From positions 1 through 15,576 of the forward strand of contig JBOFWC010000135.1 in assembly GCA_051653405.1 (NCBI GenBank): 15,576 nucleotides of DNA. Direction: 5' to 3'. Every line of letters begins with the position of its first letter. Position 1 is the first letter of the stretch. Shown piece after piece: positions 6,545 to 14,117 of the stretch. A program made the translations under genes and the position numbers. Origin of the DNA: Proteocatella sp051653405 (lineage in GTDB: Bacteria > Bacillota > Clostridia > Peptostreptococcales > Filifactoraceae). Below the pieces are notes generated by a model. That model made no database searches. It saw only the letters and a program-made list of their open reading frames with translations, and was not told the DNA's origin.

Positions 6545-7720
6545 ATGAGAGAAGTTGTAATAGTAAGTGCGGTAAGAACAGCTATAGGTAATTTTGGTGG
6601 AGGACTTACTCCAATGGGAGCAAGACAATTAGGTGCAGCAGCAGCTAAGGAAGCTATAAAAAGAGCTAACATAACTCCAGATATGATAGACGAATCAATT
6701 ATAGGTAATGTACTTTCAGCAGGACTTGGACAAAATGTAGCAAGACAAATAAGCATAGATGCTGGAATTCCAGTTGAAAAGCCGGCTATGGGAATAAACA
6801 TAGTTTGTGGATCAGGTCTTAGAGCAGTTTCAACAGCAGCTCAGCTTATAGCACTTGGAGATGCAGATATAATTTTGGCAGGTGGTACTGAGAGTATGAG
6901 TAATGCCCCTTACGTTACAAATAGTGCTAGATGGGGAGCAAGAATGGGTAATGTTAATATGGTAGACGTTATGGTTAACGATGGCCTTACAGATGCATTT
7001 GCAGGCTACCATATGGGAATTACAGCTGAAAATCTTGCTGAAAAATATAATTTAACTAGAGAAATGCAAGATGAGATTGCTCTAAATAGCCAGCTTAGAG
7101 CAGAGAAAGCTCAAAATGAAGGTAAGTTTGTAGATGAAATAGTTCCTATAGTTATGTCTACTAGAAAAGGTGACGTAGTTATAGATAAGGATGAATTCAT
7201 AAAACCTAATATGACTATGGAAAAACTTGCAAAATTAAAGCCTGCATTTAAAAAAGATGGTACAGTAACAGCTGGAAATGCTTCTGGTATAAATGATGGT
7301 GCAGCAATGCTTATCGTAATGTCAAAAGAAAAAGCTGAAGAACTTGGACTTGAAATAATGGCTACAGTAGTTTCATATGCTACTTGTGGAGTTGACCCAT
7401 CAATAATGGGATATGGACCAGTTCCAACTGTAAAAAAAGCATTAGAAAAAGCTAATCTTACAATTAATGATATAGAACTTGTTGAAGCTAACGAAGCTTT
7501 TGCTTCTCAAGCACTTTCTGTAGCAAAAGCACTTGATTTTGATATGGAAAAAGTAAATGTTAATGGTGGAGCTATAGCACTTGGTCACCCAATCGGAGCA
7601 TCAGGCGCTAGAATTCTTACAACACTTCTTTATGAAATGAAAAGAACTGACAAGAAACTTGGTCTTGCAACTCTTTGCATAGGCGGTGGAATGGGAACTG
7701 CTCTTATTGTAAAAAGATAA
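6545..7720 (+). CDS. thl: Acetyl-CoA acetyltransferase (thiolase)
   Basis: A 391-residue degradative/biosynthetic-type thiolase condensing two acetyl-CoA to acetoacetyl-CoA, the first step toward butyryl-CoA. Catalytic residues are all present: Cys88 in NIVCGSG (acyl carrier), His348 in GGAIALGHPIGASGA, and Cys378 in LCIGGGMG. The NEAFASQ motif is also conserved. The length is that of clostridial ThlA/AtoB. AGGAG at 6531-6535 is 9 bases from the ATG. The gene has its own promoter and a long structured leader, and a hairpin follows at 7769-7806. In this context it feeds Hbd and Crt; a role in the reverse direction (acetoacetyl-CoA cleavage) is also possible in amino-acid fermenters. Confidence 0.96.
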   Translation: MREVVIVSAVRTAIGNFGGGLTPMGARQLGAAAAKEAIKRANITPDMIDESIIGNVLSAGLGQNVARQISIDAGIPVEKPAMGINIVCGSGLRAVSTAAQLIALGDADIILAGGTESMSNAPYVTNSARWGARMGNVNMVDVMVNDGLTDAFAGYHMGITAENLAEKYNLTREMQDEIALNSQLRAEKAQNEGKFVDEIVPIVMSTRKGDVVIDKDEFIKPNMTMEKLAKLKPAFKKDGTVTAGNASGINDGAAMLIVMSKEKAEELGLEIMATVVSYATCGVDPSIMGYGPVPTVKKALEKANLTINDIELVEANEAFASQALSVAKALDFDMEKVNVNGGAIALGHPIGASGARILTTLLYEMKRTDKKLGLATLCIGGGMGTALIVKR

Positions 7721-7768
7721 TAACTTTTGAGAATATATAGTTTCTAAAAAAGTCAAATAACAAATAAA

Positions 7769-7812
7769 AAACTCCTTATCATTCTCTAGACTGGGATAAG
7801 GAGTTTAATTTG
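7769..7812. terminator. Hairpin between thl and bcd, terminator or attenuator
   Basis: A perfect 12-bp stem, AAACTCCTTATC (7769-7780) with GATAAGGAGTTT (7795-7806), and a 14-base loop. The plus-strand tail (TTTAATTTG) is a poor T-run, so read-through from thl into bcd is likely. The minus-strand tail is richer in T, but no minus-strand gene is present. A TATAAT at 7818-7823 has no good -35, so a separate bcd promoter is unproven. Confidence 0.5.
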
Positions 7813-7854
7813 TACAATATAATGTTTAATTATTAATTAACAGGAGGAAACAAA

Positions 7855-8994
7855 ATGAATTTTACTTTAACTAAGGAGCAACAACTACTTAGACAAATGC
7901 TAAGAGAATTTGCAGAAAATGAAGTTAAACCTTTGGCAGCAGAAATTGACGAAGAAGAAAGATTCCCAGAAGAAACTGTTGAAAAAATGGTAAAAGCTGG
8001 AATCATGGGAATTCCATTTGCAAAACAATATGGTGGAGCTGGTGCAAATTATGTAGCTTATGCTATGGCTGTTGAAGAATTATCAAGAGTTTGTGCTACT
8101 ACAGGAGTTGTGGTATCTGCACATACTTCACTTGGTGGAGGACCACTTGTGGATTTTGGAACAGAAGAGCAAAAACAAAAGTATTTAGTACCGTTAGCTA
8201 AAGGAGAGACTTTAGGAGCATTTGGACTTACTGAGCCTAATGCAGGAACAGATGCAGCAGGACAGCAGACAACAGCAGTTTTAGATGGAGATCACTACAT
8301 CTTAAATGGAACAAAGATATTTATAACTAATGCTATGTATGCTGATACATATATAGTTATGGCTATGACTGATAAAACAAAAGGAACAAAAGGAATATCA
8401 GCATTCATAGTTGAAAAGGGAATGGAAGGCTTTAGCTTTGGACCAAAAGAAAAGAAAATGGGAATAAGAGGTTCAGCTACTTGTGAACTTGTATTTGAAA
8501 ATGTAAGAGTTCCAAAAGAAAATCTTTTAGGAAAAGAAGGTCAAGGTTTTAAAATTGCAATGAAAACTCTTGATGGAGGAAGAATTGGAGTAGCAGCTCA
8601 AGCACTTGGGATAGCTCAAGGGGCACTTGATGAAACAATAGCATATGTTAAAGAAAGAAAACAATTTGGAAGATCTATAGCACAATTCCAAAACACTCAG
8701 TTCCAACTTGCAAATTTAGCAGCAAAAATAGAAGCTTCAAGACTTCTTGTATACAAAGCAGCGGATTGTAAAGATAGAGGAATATCATATAGTGTAGAGG
8801 CAGCTACAGCTAAACTTTTTGCTGCAGAAACAGCTATGGAAGTTACTACTAAATGTGTTCAATTATTCGGTGGATACGGCTACACAAGAGAATATCCAGT
8901 TGAAAGAATGATGAGAGATGCTAAGATAACTGAAATCTATGAAGGAACTTCAGAAGTTCAAAGAATGGTAATTGCAGGAAGCTTATTGAAGTAG
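7855..8994 (+). CDS. bcd: Butyryl-CoA dehydrogenase
   Basis: A 379-residue FAD-dependent acyl-CoA dehydrogenase that reduces crotonyl-CoA to butyryl-CoA in this setting. Family signatures are GAFGLTEPNAGTDA in the FAD/substrate region, the KKMGIRGSATCEL segment, and QLFGGYGYTREYPVERMMRDAKI near the C-terminus. The catalytic base is the glutamate of IYEGT, residue 363. The substrate class is assigned as short-chain because etfB and etfA follow directly (17-base gap to etfB) and crt, hbd and thl precede it. In clostridia this Bcd/EtfAB complex bifurcates electrons from NADH to crotonyl-CoA and ferredoxin; that property is inferred from family and context. AGGAGG at 7842-7847 precedes the start. 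Confidence 0.95.
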   Translation: MNFTLTKEQQLLRQMLREFAENEVKPLAAEIDEEERFPEETVEKMVKAGIMGIPFAKQYGGAGANYVAYAMAVEELSRVCATTGVVVSAHTSLGGGPLVDFGTEEQKQKYLVPLAKGETLGAFGLTEPNAGTDAAGQQTTAVLDGDHYILNGTKIFITNAMYADTYIVMAMTDKTKGTKGISAFIVEKGMEGFSFGPKEKKMGIRGSATCELVFENVRVPKENLLGKEGQGFKIAMKTLDGGRIGVAAQALGIAQGALDETIAYVKERKQFGRSIAQFQNTQFQLANLAAKIEASRLLVYKAADCKDRGISYSVEAATAKLFAAETAMEVTTKCVQLFGGYGYTREYPVERMMRDAKITEIYEGTSEVQRMVIAGSLLK

Positions 8995-9011
8995 AATTTA
9001 GGAGGAATAAA

Positions 9012-9794
9012 ATGAATATAGTAGTTTGTATAAAACAAGTACCTGATACAACTGAGGTAAAACTTGATCCAAAAACTGGTACTCTAATAAGAGATGGTGT
9101 ACCATCTATAATAAATCCTGATGATAAAGCAGGCCTAGAGGCTGCACTTAGAATAAAAGACAAAAATGGCTCACATGTTACTGTACTTACAATGGGACCT
9201 CCTCAAGCAGATCTTGCACTTAGAGAAGCTTTAGCAATGGGAGCTGATAGAGCAATCCTTCTTACAGATAGAGCGTTTGCAGGAGCGGATACTTGGGCAA
9301 CTTCATCAGCACTTGCAGGGGCACTTAAAAATATAGATTTTGATTTAATAATAGCAGGAAGACAAGCTATAGATGGGGATACAGCGCAGGTTGGACCACA
9401 GATAGCAGAGCATCTTGGACTTCCATCAGTAACTTATGTTGAAGAGATTGAAGCTTATGATAAGTCTATAGTAGTTAAAAGAGCATTTGAAGATGGATAT
9501 CAAAAAATAAAAGTTCAGACTCCATGTCTTATAACAGCATTAAAAGAGTTAAATGATTCAAGATACATGAATGTACAAGGTATATTTGAAGCTTTTGATG
9601 AAGGTAAAATTGAAGTTTGGAATGTAGGAAACATAGAAGTTGAAGAGAGCAATCTTGGACTAAAAGGTTCACCAACAAAGGTTAAAAAATCATTTACAAA
9701 AGGTGCTAAAACAGCAGGTAAAGTATTTGATGTTTCGCCTCAAGAAGCAGCTCAAATTATCGTAGATAAGCTTCAAGAAAAATATCTAATCTAG
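9012..9794 (+). CDS. etfB: Electron transfer flavoprotein beta subunit
   Basis: A 260-residue EtfB. The opening MNIVVCIKQVPDT, the ADLALREALAMGADRAILL segment and the DTWATSSALAGALK run are characteristic of clostridial EtfB partners of Bcd. AGRQAIDGDTAQVGPQIAEHLGLP is the family signature of the nucleotide/flavin-binding region. Together with EtfA it takes electrons from NADH and passes them to Bcd and probably ferredoxin. It begins 17 bases after bcd with a strong AGGAGGA site, so the two are surely co-transcribed. The gap to etfA is longer (72 bases). Confidence 0.96.
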   Translation: MNIVVCIKQVPDTTEVKLDPKTGTLIRDGVPSIINPDDKAGLEAALRIKDKNGSHVTVLTMGPPQADLALREALAMGADRAILLTDRAFAGADTWATSSALAGALKNIDFDLIIAGRQAIDGDTAQVGPQIAEHLGLPSVTYVEEIEAYDKSIVVKRAFEDGYQKIKVQTPCLITALKELNDSRYMNVQGIFEAFDEGKIEVWNVGNIEVEESNLGLKGSPTKVKKSFTKGAKTAGKVFDVSPQEAAQIIVDKLQEKYLI

Positions 9795-9866
9795 TAAATA
9801 ACGTATCTACAAAATAAATTTTATTATGGAAATTAATTTGTTTAAAGGAAACAGGAGGTATTCAAA

Positions 9867-10886
9867 GTGAACCTTTCAGAATATAAAGGCGTATTAGTGT
9901 TCATAGAACAAAGAAATAAAGAAGTTCAAAAGGTTTCTGTGGAGCTGCTTGGAAAAGGGAGAGAGCTAGCAGATACAATAGGAGTTGGAGTTACCGCAGC
10001 GCTTTTAGGTCACGGTGTAGAGGGCTTAGCAGAAGATTTAATCCATCATGGAGCGGATAAAGTTGTAATAGCAGATGACAAGATGCTTGAGCTTTTTGTT
10101 ACTGAGCCTTACACAAAAGCACTTGTTGGAATAATAAAGCAAGAAAAACCAGAGATAGTACTTTTTGGAGCGACATCAATAGGTAGAGACCTTGCTCCTA
10201 GAGTATCAGCAAGAGTTCATACAGGACTTACAGCAGACTGTACAAGTCTTGATATAGAAGAAGAAACTAATAATTTACTTATGACTAGACCGGCATTTGG
10301 TGGAAATATAATGGCAACTATAGCGTGTCCTGATTTCAGACCTCAAATGTCAACAGTTAGACCTGGTGTAATGCAAAAAATGGCATCTGACAAGTCTAGA
10401 ACAGGTGAAATTGTGAAATTTGACGCAAAATTAGAAGCATCAGATATGAATGTAGAAGTACTTGAATATGTTAAAGAAACAAAAGCAAAAGCTAATATAG
10501 AAGAAGCTGGAATGCTTGTATCAGCAGGAAGAGGAGTTGGTGGACCAGACAACTTAGGACCACTTTATGATCTTGCAGATACAATTGGTGGACTTGTTTC
10601 TGGATCAAGAGCAGTTATAGATGCTGGATGGCTTGATAAAGATAGACAGGTTGGACAGACAGGTAAAACTGTTAGACCAGAAGTATATATGGCATGTGGT
10701 ATTTCAGGAGCTATTCAGCACGTTGCTGGAATGGAAGAATCAGAGCTTATAATTGCAATAAATAAGAATCCAGATGCTGCTATATTTGAAGTAGCGGATC
10801 TAGGCCTTGTAGGGGATGTAGCTAAAGTACTTCCAATACTTACAGATCTTATAAAGAAAGCAAAAACAGAAGCTAATGAGAAATAA
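9867..10886 (+). CDS. etfA: Electron transfer flavoprotein alpha subunit
   Basis: A 339-residue EtfA. The N-terminal half matches the EtfA/B common domain. The C-terminal FAD domain contains GRGVGGPDNLGPL, LADTIGGLVSGSRAVIDAGW, GQTGKTVRPEVYMACGISGAIQH and INKNPDAAIFEVADLGLVGD, all standard FAD-contacting segments. It lacks the N-terminal ferredoxin-like Fe-S extension found in some bifurcating Etf proteins. The start is GTG at 9867, set by AGGAGG at 9853-9858; no ATG lies at a fitting distance. It is the last gene of the bcd-etfB-etfA unit, followed by a strong terminator. Confidence 0.96.
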   Translation: MNLSEYKGVLVFIEQRNKEVQKVSVELLGKGRELADTIGVGVTAALLGHGVEGLAEDLIHHGADKVVIADDKMLELFVTEPYTKALVGIIKQEKPEIVLFGATSIGRDLAPRVSARVHTGLTADCTSLDIEEETNNLLMTRPAFGGNIMATIACPDFRPQMSTVRPGVMQKMASDKSRTGEIVKFDAKLEASDMNVEVLEYVKETKAKANIEEAGMLVSAGRGVGGPDNLGPLYDLADTIGGLVSGSRAVIDAGWLDKDRQVGQTGKTVRPEVYMACGISGAIQHVAGMEESELIIAINKNPDAAIFEVADLGLVGDVAKVLPILTDLIKKAKTEANEK

Positions 10887-10920
10887 ATAAGAGATTATCC
10901 TAAGTTAAAATAATTTCCTC

Positions 10921-10971
10921 AAAATACAGTTGAAATTTCAGTTTTACTGAAAGTTCAGCTGTATTTTTTTT
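10921..10971 (+). terminator. Strong terminator of the bcd-etfB-etfA unit
   Basis: About 21 base pairs (AAAATACAG with CTGTATTTT at the base, then TTGAA/TTCAG and TTTCAG/CTGAAA, with one mismatch and one wobble) around a TTTTA loop. It ends in a run of eight T (10964-10971). It lies 35 bases after the etfA stop codon and separates the butyrate genes from the betaine operon. Confidence 0.85.
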
Positions 10972-11051
10972 GTGATTTTTAAGTAAGATATTGAGTGAAA
11001 AAATAGTATAAAATTTTTTTCTCATAATTATCAAAAAATTCAATAATAGGG

Positions 11052-11080
11052 TTGACGGGAAAGATTTTGTTTGATATTAT
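11052..11080 (+). promoter_or_regulatory. Promoter of the betaine import/reductase operon
   Basis: TTGACG (11052-11057), 17 bases, TATTAT (11075-11080). The -10 lies inside the imperfect inverted repeat TTGATATTATATTATCAA (11071-11088), which matches a Rex-type operator at 11 of 14 fixed positions. The predicted leader to the first gene is about 120 bases. Confidence 0.75.
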
Positions 11081-11108
11081 ATTATCAATAAATATACGAG
11101 TTAAATTG

Positions 11109-11130
11109 TTTAATAATCACGATTATTAAA
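11109..11130. promoter_or_regulatory. Perfect 22-bp palindrome in the leader, likely operator
   Basis: The arms TTTAATAATC (11109-11118) and GATTATTAAA (11121-11130) are exact reverse complements separated by two bases (AC). It sits about 22 bases past the predicted transcript start, a good place for a repressor. The two-base spacing is too tight for an RNA hairpin of this length, so a DNA-binding dimer is the likelier reader. The binding protein is unknown. Confidence 0.55.
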
Positions 11131-11207
11131 AATGGAAATTTAAAAAAGTGAAAAGGAGGATAAAAATTAAGTCCATTTATTAATAATTATAAAAAAGGAG
11201 AATTTTT

Positions 11208-12761
11208 ATGAACAAATATTCACTGAATTCAAAAAAAGACAGCTCAGTATATTACATATCATTAATAGTAACTATAACAATTGTTTTATGGGGAATGCTT
11301 TTTCCAGAAAACTTTGAAACTGTAGGCAACAATGTATTTAGTTTTTTGGTAAAGGAATTTGGATGGTTTTATACACTTTCTATGTCATCGTTTGTTATAT
11401 TTGCGGTGTGGATAGGCTTTTTTTCTAAGTATAAAGATATAAAATTGGGGCCAGATGATTCTAAAGCAGAATATAGCAATATTTCTTGGTTCGCTATGCT
11501 TTTTTCAGCAGGAATGGGGATTGGACTTGTATTCTGGGGCGCAGCAGAACCGCTTAACCATTGTATGGCTCCTCTAGGGGCTGAAGCGGGCTCAGAAATG
11601 GCAAAAGAATTTGCAATATCAAAGTCATTTCTTCACTGGGGGCTTCATCCATGGGCAAATTATAGTGTACTAGCATTAGCACTTGCGTATATGCAATTTA
11701 GAAAGAATAAGCCAGGTCTTATAAGCAGTGTATTTATACCACTGCTTGGAGAAAATGTAGTAAATAGTTGGGTAGGAAAATTTATTGATATCCTTGCGGT
11801 ATTTGCTACTGTCGCAGGCGTAGCGACATCCTTGGGACTTGGAACATATCAAATAAACAGTGGACTTAATTTTTTATTTGGAGTTCCAGAAAATAGCATG
11901 GTGCAAATACTTATAGTAATTTTTGTTACAATTGCATTTATGATTTCTGCAATAACTGGGCTTGATAAAGGAATAAAATTTTTGTCAAATCTGAATGTAG
12001 GAATTGCAGGACTGTTAGTTATTGCAGCATTTATTATTGGACCTTCTGTGTATATACTAAATATTTTTGTAGAAGGAATAGGTATCTATTTTAGAGATTT
12101 AGCAGCAAACTCTTTCCAGCTGGGAGCATTTGAAAGCTCAAATTGGTATGGCTCTTGGACTATATTCTACTGGGCTTGGTGGATAGCTTGGGCACCTTTT
12201 GTAGGCACTTTTATTGCTAGAATTTCAAAGGGAAGAACTATAAAGGAATTTGTAACAGGAGTACTGTTAGCACCAACATTAGCATCGTTTATATGGTTTG
12301 CAGTGTTTGGAGGCATGGGACTTAATTTAGGAACTGGAATTGCAGGGGAAGCAATAAAATCAACTTCTACAGCGTTTTTTGTAGTAATGAGAGAATATCC
12401 AATGGGAGCGCTTATTTCTATAATTGCAATAATACTTCTTTGTACTTTCTTTGTAACTTCAGCAGATTCAGCAACTTTTGTACTAGGAATGTTCACTTCA
12501 AATGGAGATCTTAATCCAAGCACTAAAAGAAAAGTGATATGGGGAGTTATTCAATCAGCGCTTGCACTTTCGCTTATGATAGGAAGTTCAAATGGACTTC
12601 AGATGCTCCAGACAATATCTATTGTAGCGGCATTTCCGTTTGCCTTTGTAATGATTTTTGGAATGGTTTCGCTATTAAAGGCACTTAAACAAGAGGATTT
12701 AGCATTGGAAAATGAAAATTTTGGTTCGGTGCAGGATTTAACTGAAGCACTGATAGATTAA
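11208..12761 (+). CDS. BCCT-family glycine betaine transporter, Na+-coupled type
   Basis: A 517-residue, 12-helix betaine/choline/carnitine transporter. The BCCT signature GSWTIFYWAWW is at 315-325. GMGIG at 102-106 matches the glycine stretch of Na+-coupled BetP. Trp144/Trp149/Tyr152 and Trp322/Trp325/Trp328 have the same spacing as the BetP aromatic box that holds betaine (Trp189/Trp194/Tyr197 and Trp371/Trp374/Trp377). Phe414, Thr417 and Ser418 match the BetP Na2 site. The long charged termini of osmosensing BetP are missing, so nutrient uptake is more likely than osmoregulation. An AGGAG at 11196-11200 serves the ATG. It lies 17 bases before grdI, in one operon, which supports betaine as the reductase substrate. 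Confidence 0.92.
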   Translation: MNKYSLNSKKDSSVYYISLIVTITIVLWGMLFPENFETVGNNVFSFLVKEFGWFYTLSMSSFVIFAVWIGFFSKYKDIKLGPDDSKAEYSNISWFAMLFSAGMGIGLVFWGAAEPLNHCMAPLGAEAGSEMAKEFAISKSFLHWGLHPWANYSVLALALAYMQFRKNKPGLISSVFIPLLGENVVNSWVGKFIDILAVFATVAGVATSLGLGTYQINSGLNFLFGVPENSMVQILIVIFVTIAFMISAITGLDKGIKFLSNLNVGIAGLLVIAAFIIGPSVYILNIFVEGIGIYFRDLAANSFQLGAFESSNWYGSWTIFYWAWWIAWAPFVGTFIARISKGRTIKEFVTGVLLAPTLASFIWFAVFGGMGLNLGTGIAGEAIKSTSTAFFVVMREYPMGALISIIAIILLCTFFVTSADSATFVLGMFTSNGDLNPSTKRKVIWGVIQSALALSLMIGSSNGLQMLQTISIVAAFPFAFVMIFGMVSLLKALKQEDLALENENFGSVQDLTEALID

Positions 12762-12778
12762 GTAGAGGAGGAATTTAG

Positions 12779-14104
12779 ATGAAATTAGAAATCGGAAACT
12801 TTTATGTTAAAGATGTAGTTTTTGGAGAAAAGACAGCTTATAGTAATGGACTTTTGACAATAGACAAGCAGGCGGCTCTTGACTTTATAAGAGAAGAGGA
12901 AAGTCACATAACAGATGTGGATTTAATGATTGCAAAGCCAGGCGAAGACATCAGAATAGTACCAGTAAAGGAAGCTATTGAGCCTAGGGTAAGACCAGAT
13001 GGAAGAACTCTTTTTCCAGGAGTTACAGGAGAACTTTCTAGTGCAGGAGAAGGTAGAGTACATGCACTAAAGGGTTGTAGCGTACTTGCTGTTGGAAAAC
13101 ACTGGGGAAGTTTTGGGGATGGTCTTATAGATATGAAATCAGGTGCAAAATATACATATTTTTCTAAGTTGATAAATATATGTATGGTAGCAGATACGGA
13201 TGAAGAGTTTGAAAGATATGAGCAGCAAAAGAAGAATAAGGCACTTAGATGGGCAGCTCATAAGCTTGCAGAGTATATAGGAAATGCAGTTAAAGAACTT
13301 GAGCCAGAAGAAGTTGAGTCATATGAGCTTGAGCCTATTATGAAACGTTCTCAAGAACTTTCAAAGCTTCCTTCGGTAGTACTTGTTATGCAGCCACAAT
13401 CTCAAATGGAAGAACTTGGATACAATGATCTTGTATATGGGTGGGATATGAACAAATATGTACCTACATTTATGAATCCTACAGAAGTTCTTGATGGAGC
13501 GATGATATCTGGAAGCTTTATGCCAGCATCTTCTAAATGGTCAACATATGATATGCAAAACTTCCCAACAATAAAAGAACTTTTTAAAGAGCATGGAAAA
13601 ACTATAAACTTCCTAGGGGTAATAATGTCGAATCTAAATGTTTCCCTAGAGCAAAAGGAAAGAGCCGCTACATTTGTAGCACAGATGGCGAGATCACTTG
13701 GAGCTGATGGAGCGATAGTAACGGAAGAAGGTTATGGAAATCCAGACGCAGACTATATAAGATGTATAAGAGCGCTTGAAGATGTAGGCGTAAAGGTTGT
13801 AGGAATAAGTAATGAATGTACAGGAAGAGATGGAGCTTCTCAGCCTCTTGTTACACTAGACCAAAAAGCAGATGCACTTGTTTCAACAGGAAATGTTTCT
13901 CAGCTTATAGAACTTCCACCAGCAAAAATAGTAATAGGAGAGCTTCAGTCTCTAGCGAGAGATGGTCTTTCTGGAGGATGGGCTTATGATGAAGTTCTTG
14001 GATCTTCTGTAAGGGAAGATGGGTCTATAATAATGGAAAACAATGCTATGTTCTGTGGAGATCAGATTGCGGGCTGGTCTACAAAGACAATGAAAGAATT
14101 TTAA
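12779..14104 (+). CDS. grdI: Betaine reductase substrate-specific protein B subunit GrdI (GrdE/GrdG family)
   Basis: A 441-residue member of the GrdE/GrdG/GrdI family, the non-selenium subunit of protein B that recognises the substrate in glycine, sarcosine or betaine reductase. Shared segments are MKLEIGNFYVKDVVFGEKT, PVKEAIEPRVRPDG, FPGV and the C-terminal EEGYGNPDADYI...GISNECTGRDGASQPL block. In GrdE the pro-protein cuts itself at an Asn-Cys (SGNC) to make a pyruvoyl group. Here the matching place reads DGAMISGSFMPAS (239-251), with Ser-Phe at 246-247 and no cysteine, so cleavage is not expected. That fits betaine, whose quaternary nitrogen cannot form a Schiff base, and fits an uncut subunit. 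Assignment to betaine over sarcosine rests on this and on the BCCT neighbour. The RBS is AGAGGAGG (12764-12771); grdH follows after 13 bases. Confidence 0.88.
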   Translation: MKLEIGNFYVKDVVFGEKTAYSNGLLTIDKQAALDFIREEESHITDVDLMIAKPGEDIRIVPVKEAIEPRVRPDGRTLFPGVTGELSSAGEGRVHALKGCSVLAVGKHWGSFGDGLIDMKSGAKYTYFSKLINICMVADTDEEFERYEQQKKNKALRWAAHKLAEYIGNAVKELEPEEVESYELEPIMKRSQELSKLPSVVLVMQPQSQMEELGYNDLVYGWDMNKYVPTFMNPTEVLDGAMISGSFMPASSKWSTYDMQNFPTIKELFKEHGKTINFLGVIMSNLNVSLEQKERAATFVAQMARSLGADGAIVTEEGYGNPDADYIRCIRALEDVGVKVVGISNECTGRDGASQPLVTLDQKADALVSTGNVSQLIELPPAKIVIGELQSLARDGLSGGWAYDEVLGSSVREDGSIIMENNAMFCGDQIAGWSTKTMKEF

Positions 14105-14117
14105 GGAGGGAAAACTG

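Noticed and set aside
7822..7843. Rex box before bcd (TGTT...AACA)
   Set aside because: The half-sites are 12 bases apart; the Rex consensus needs 8 between TGTT and AACA.
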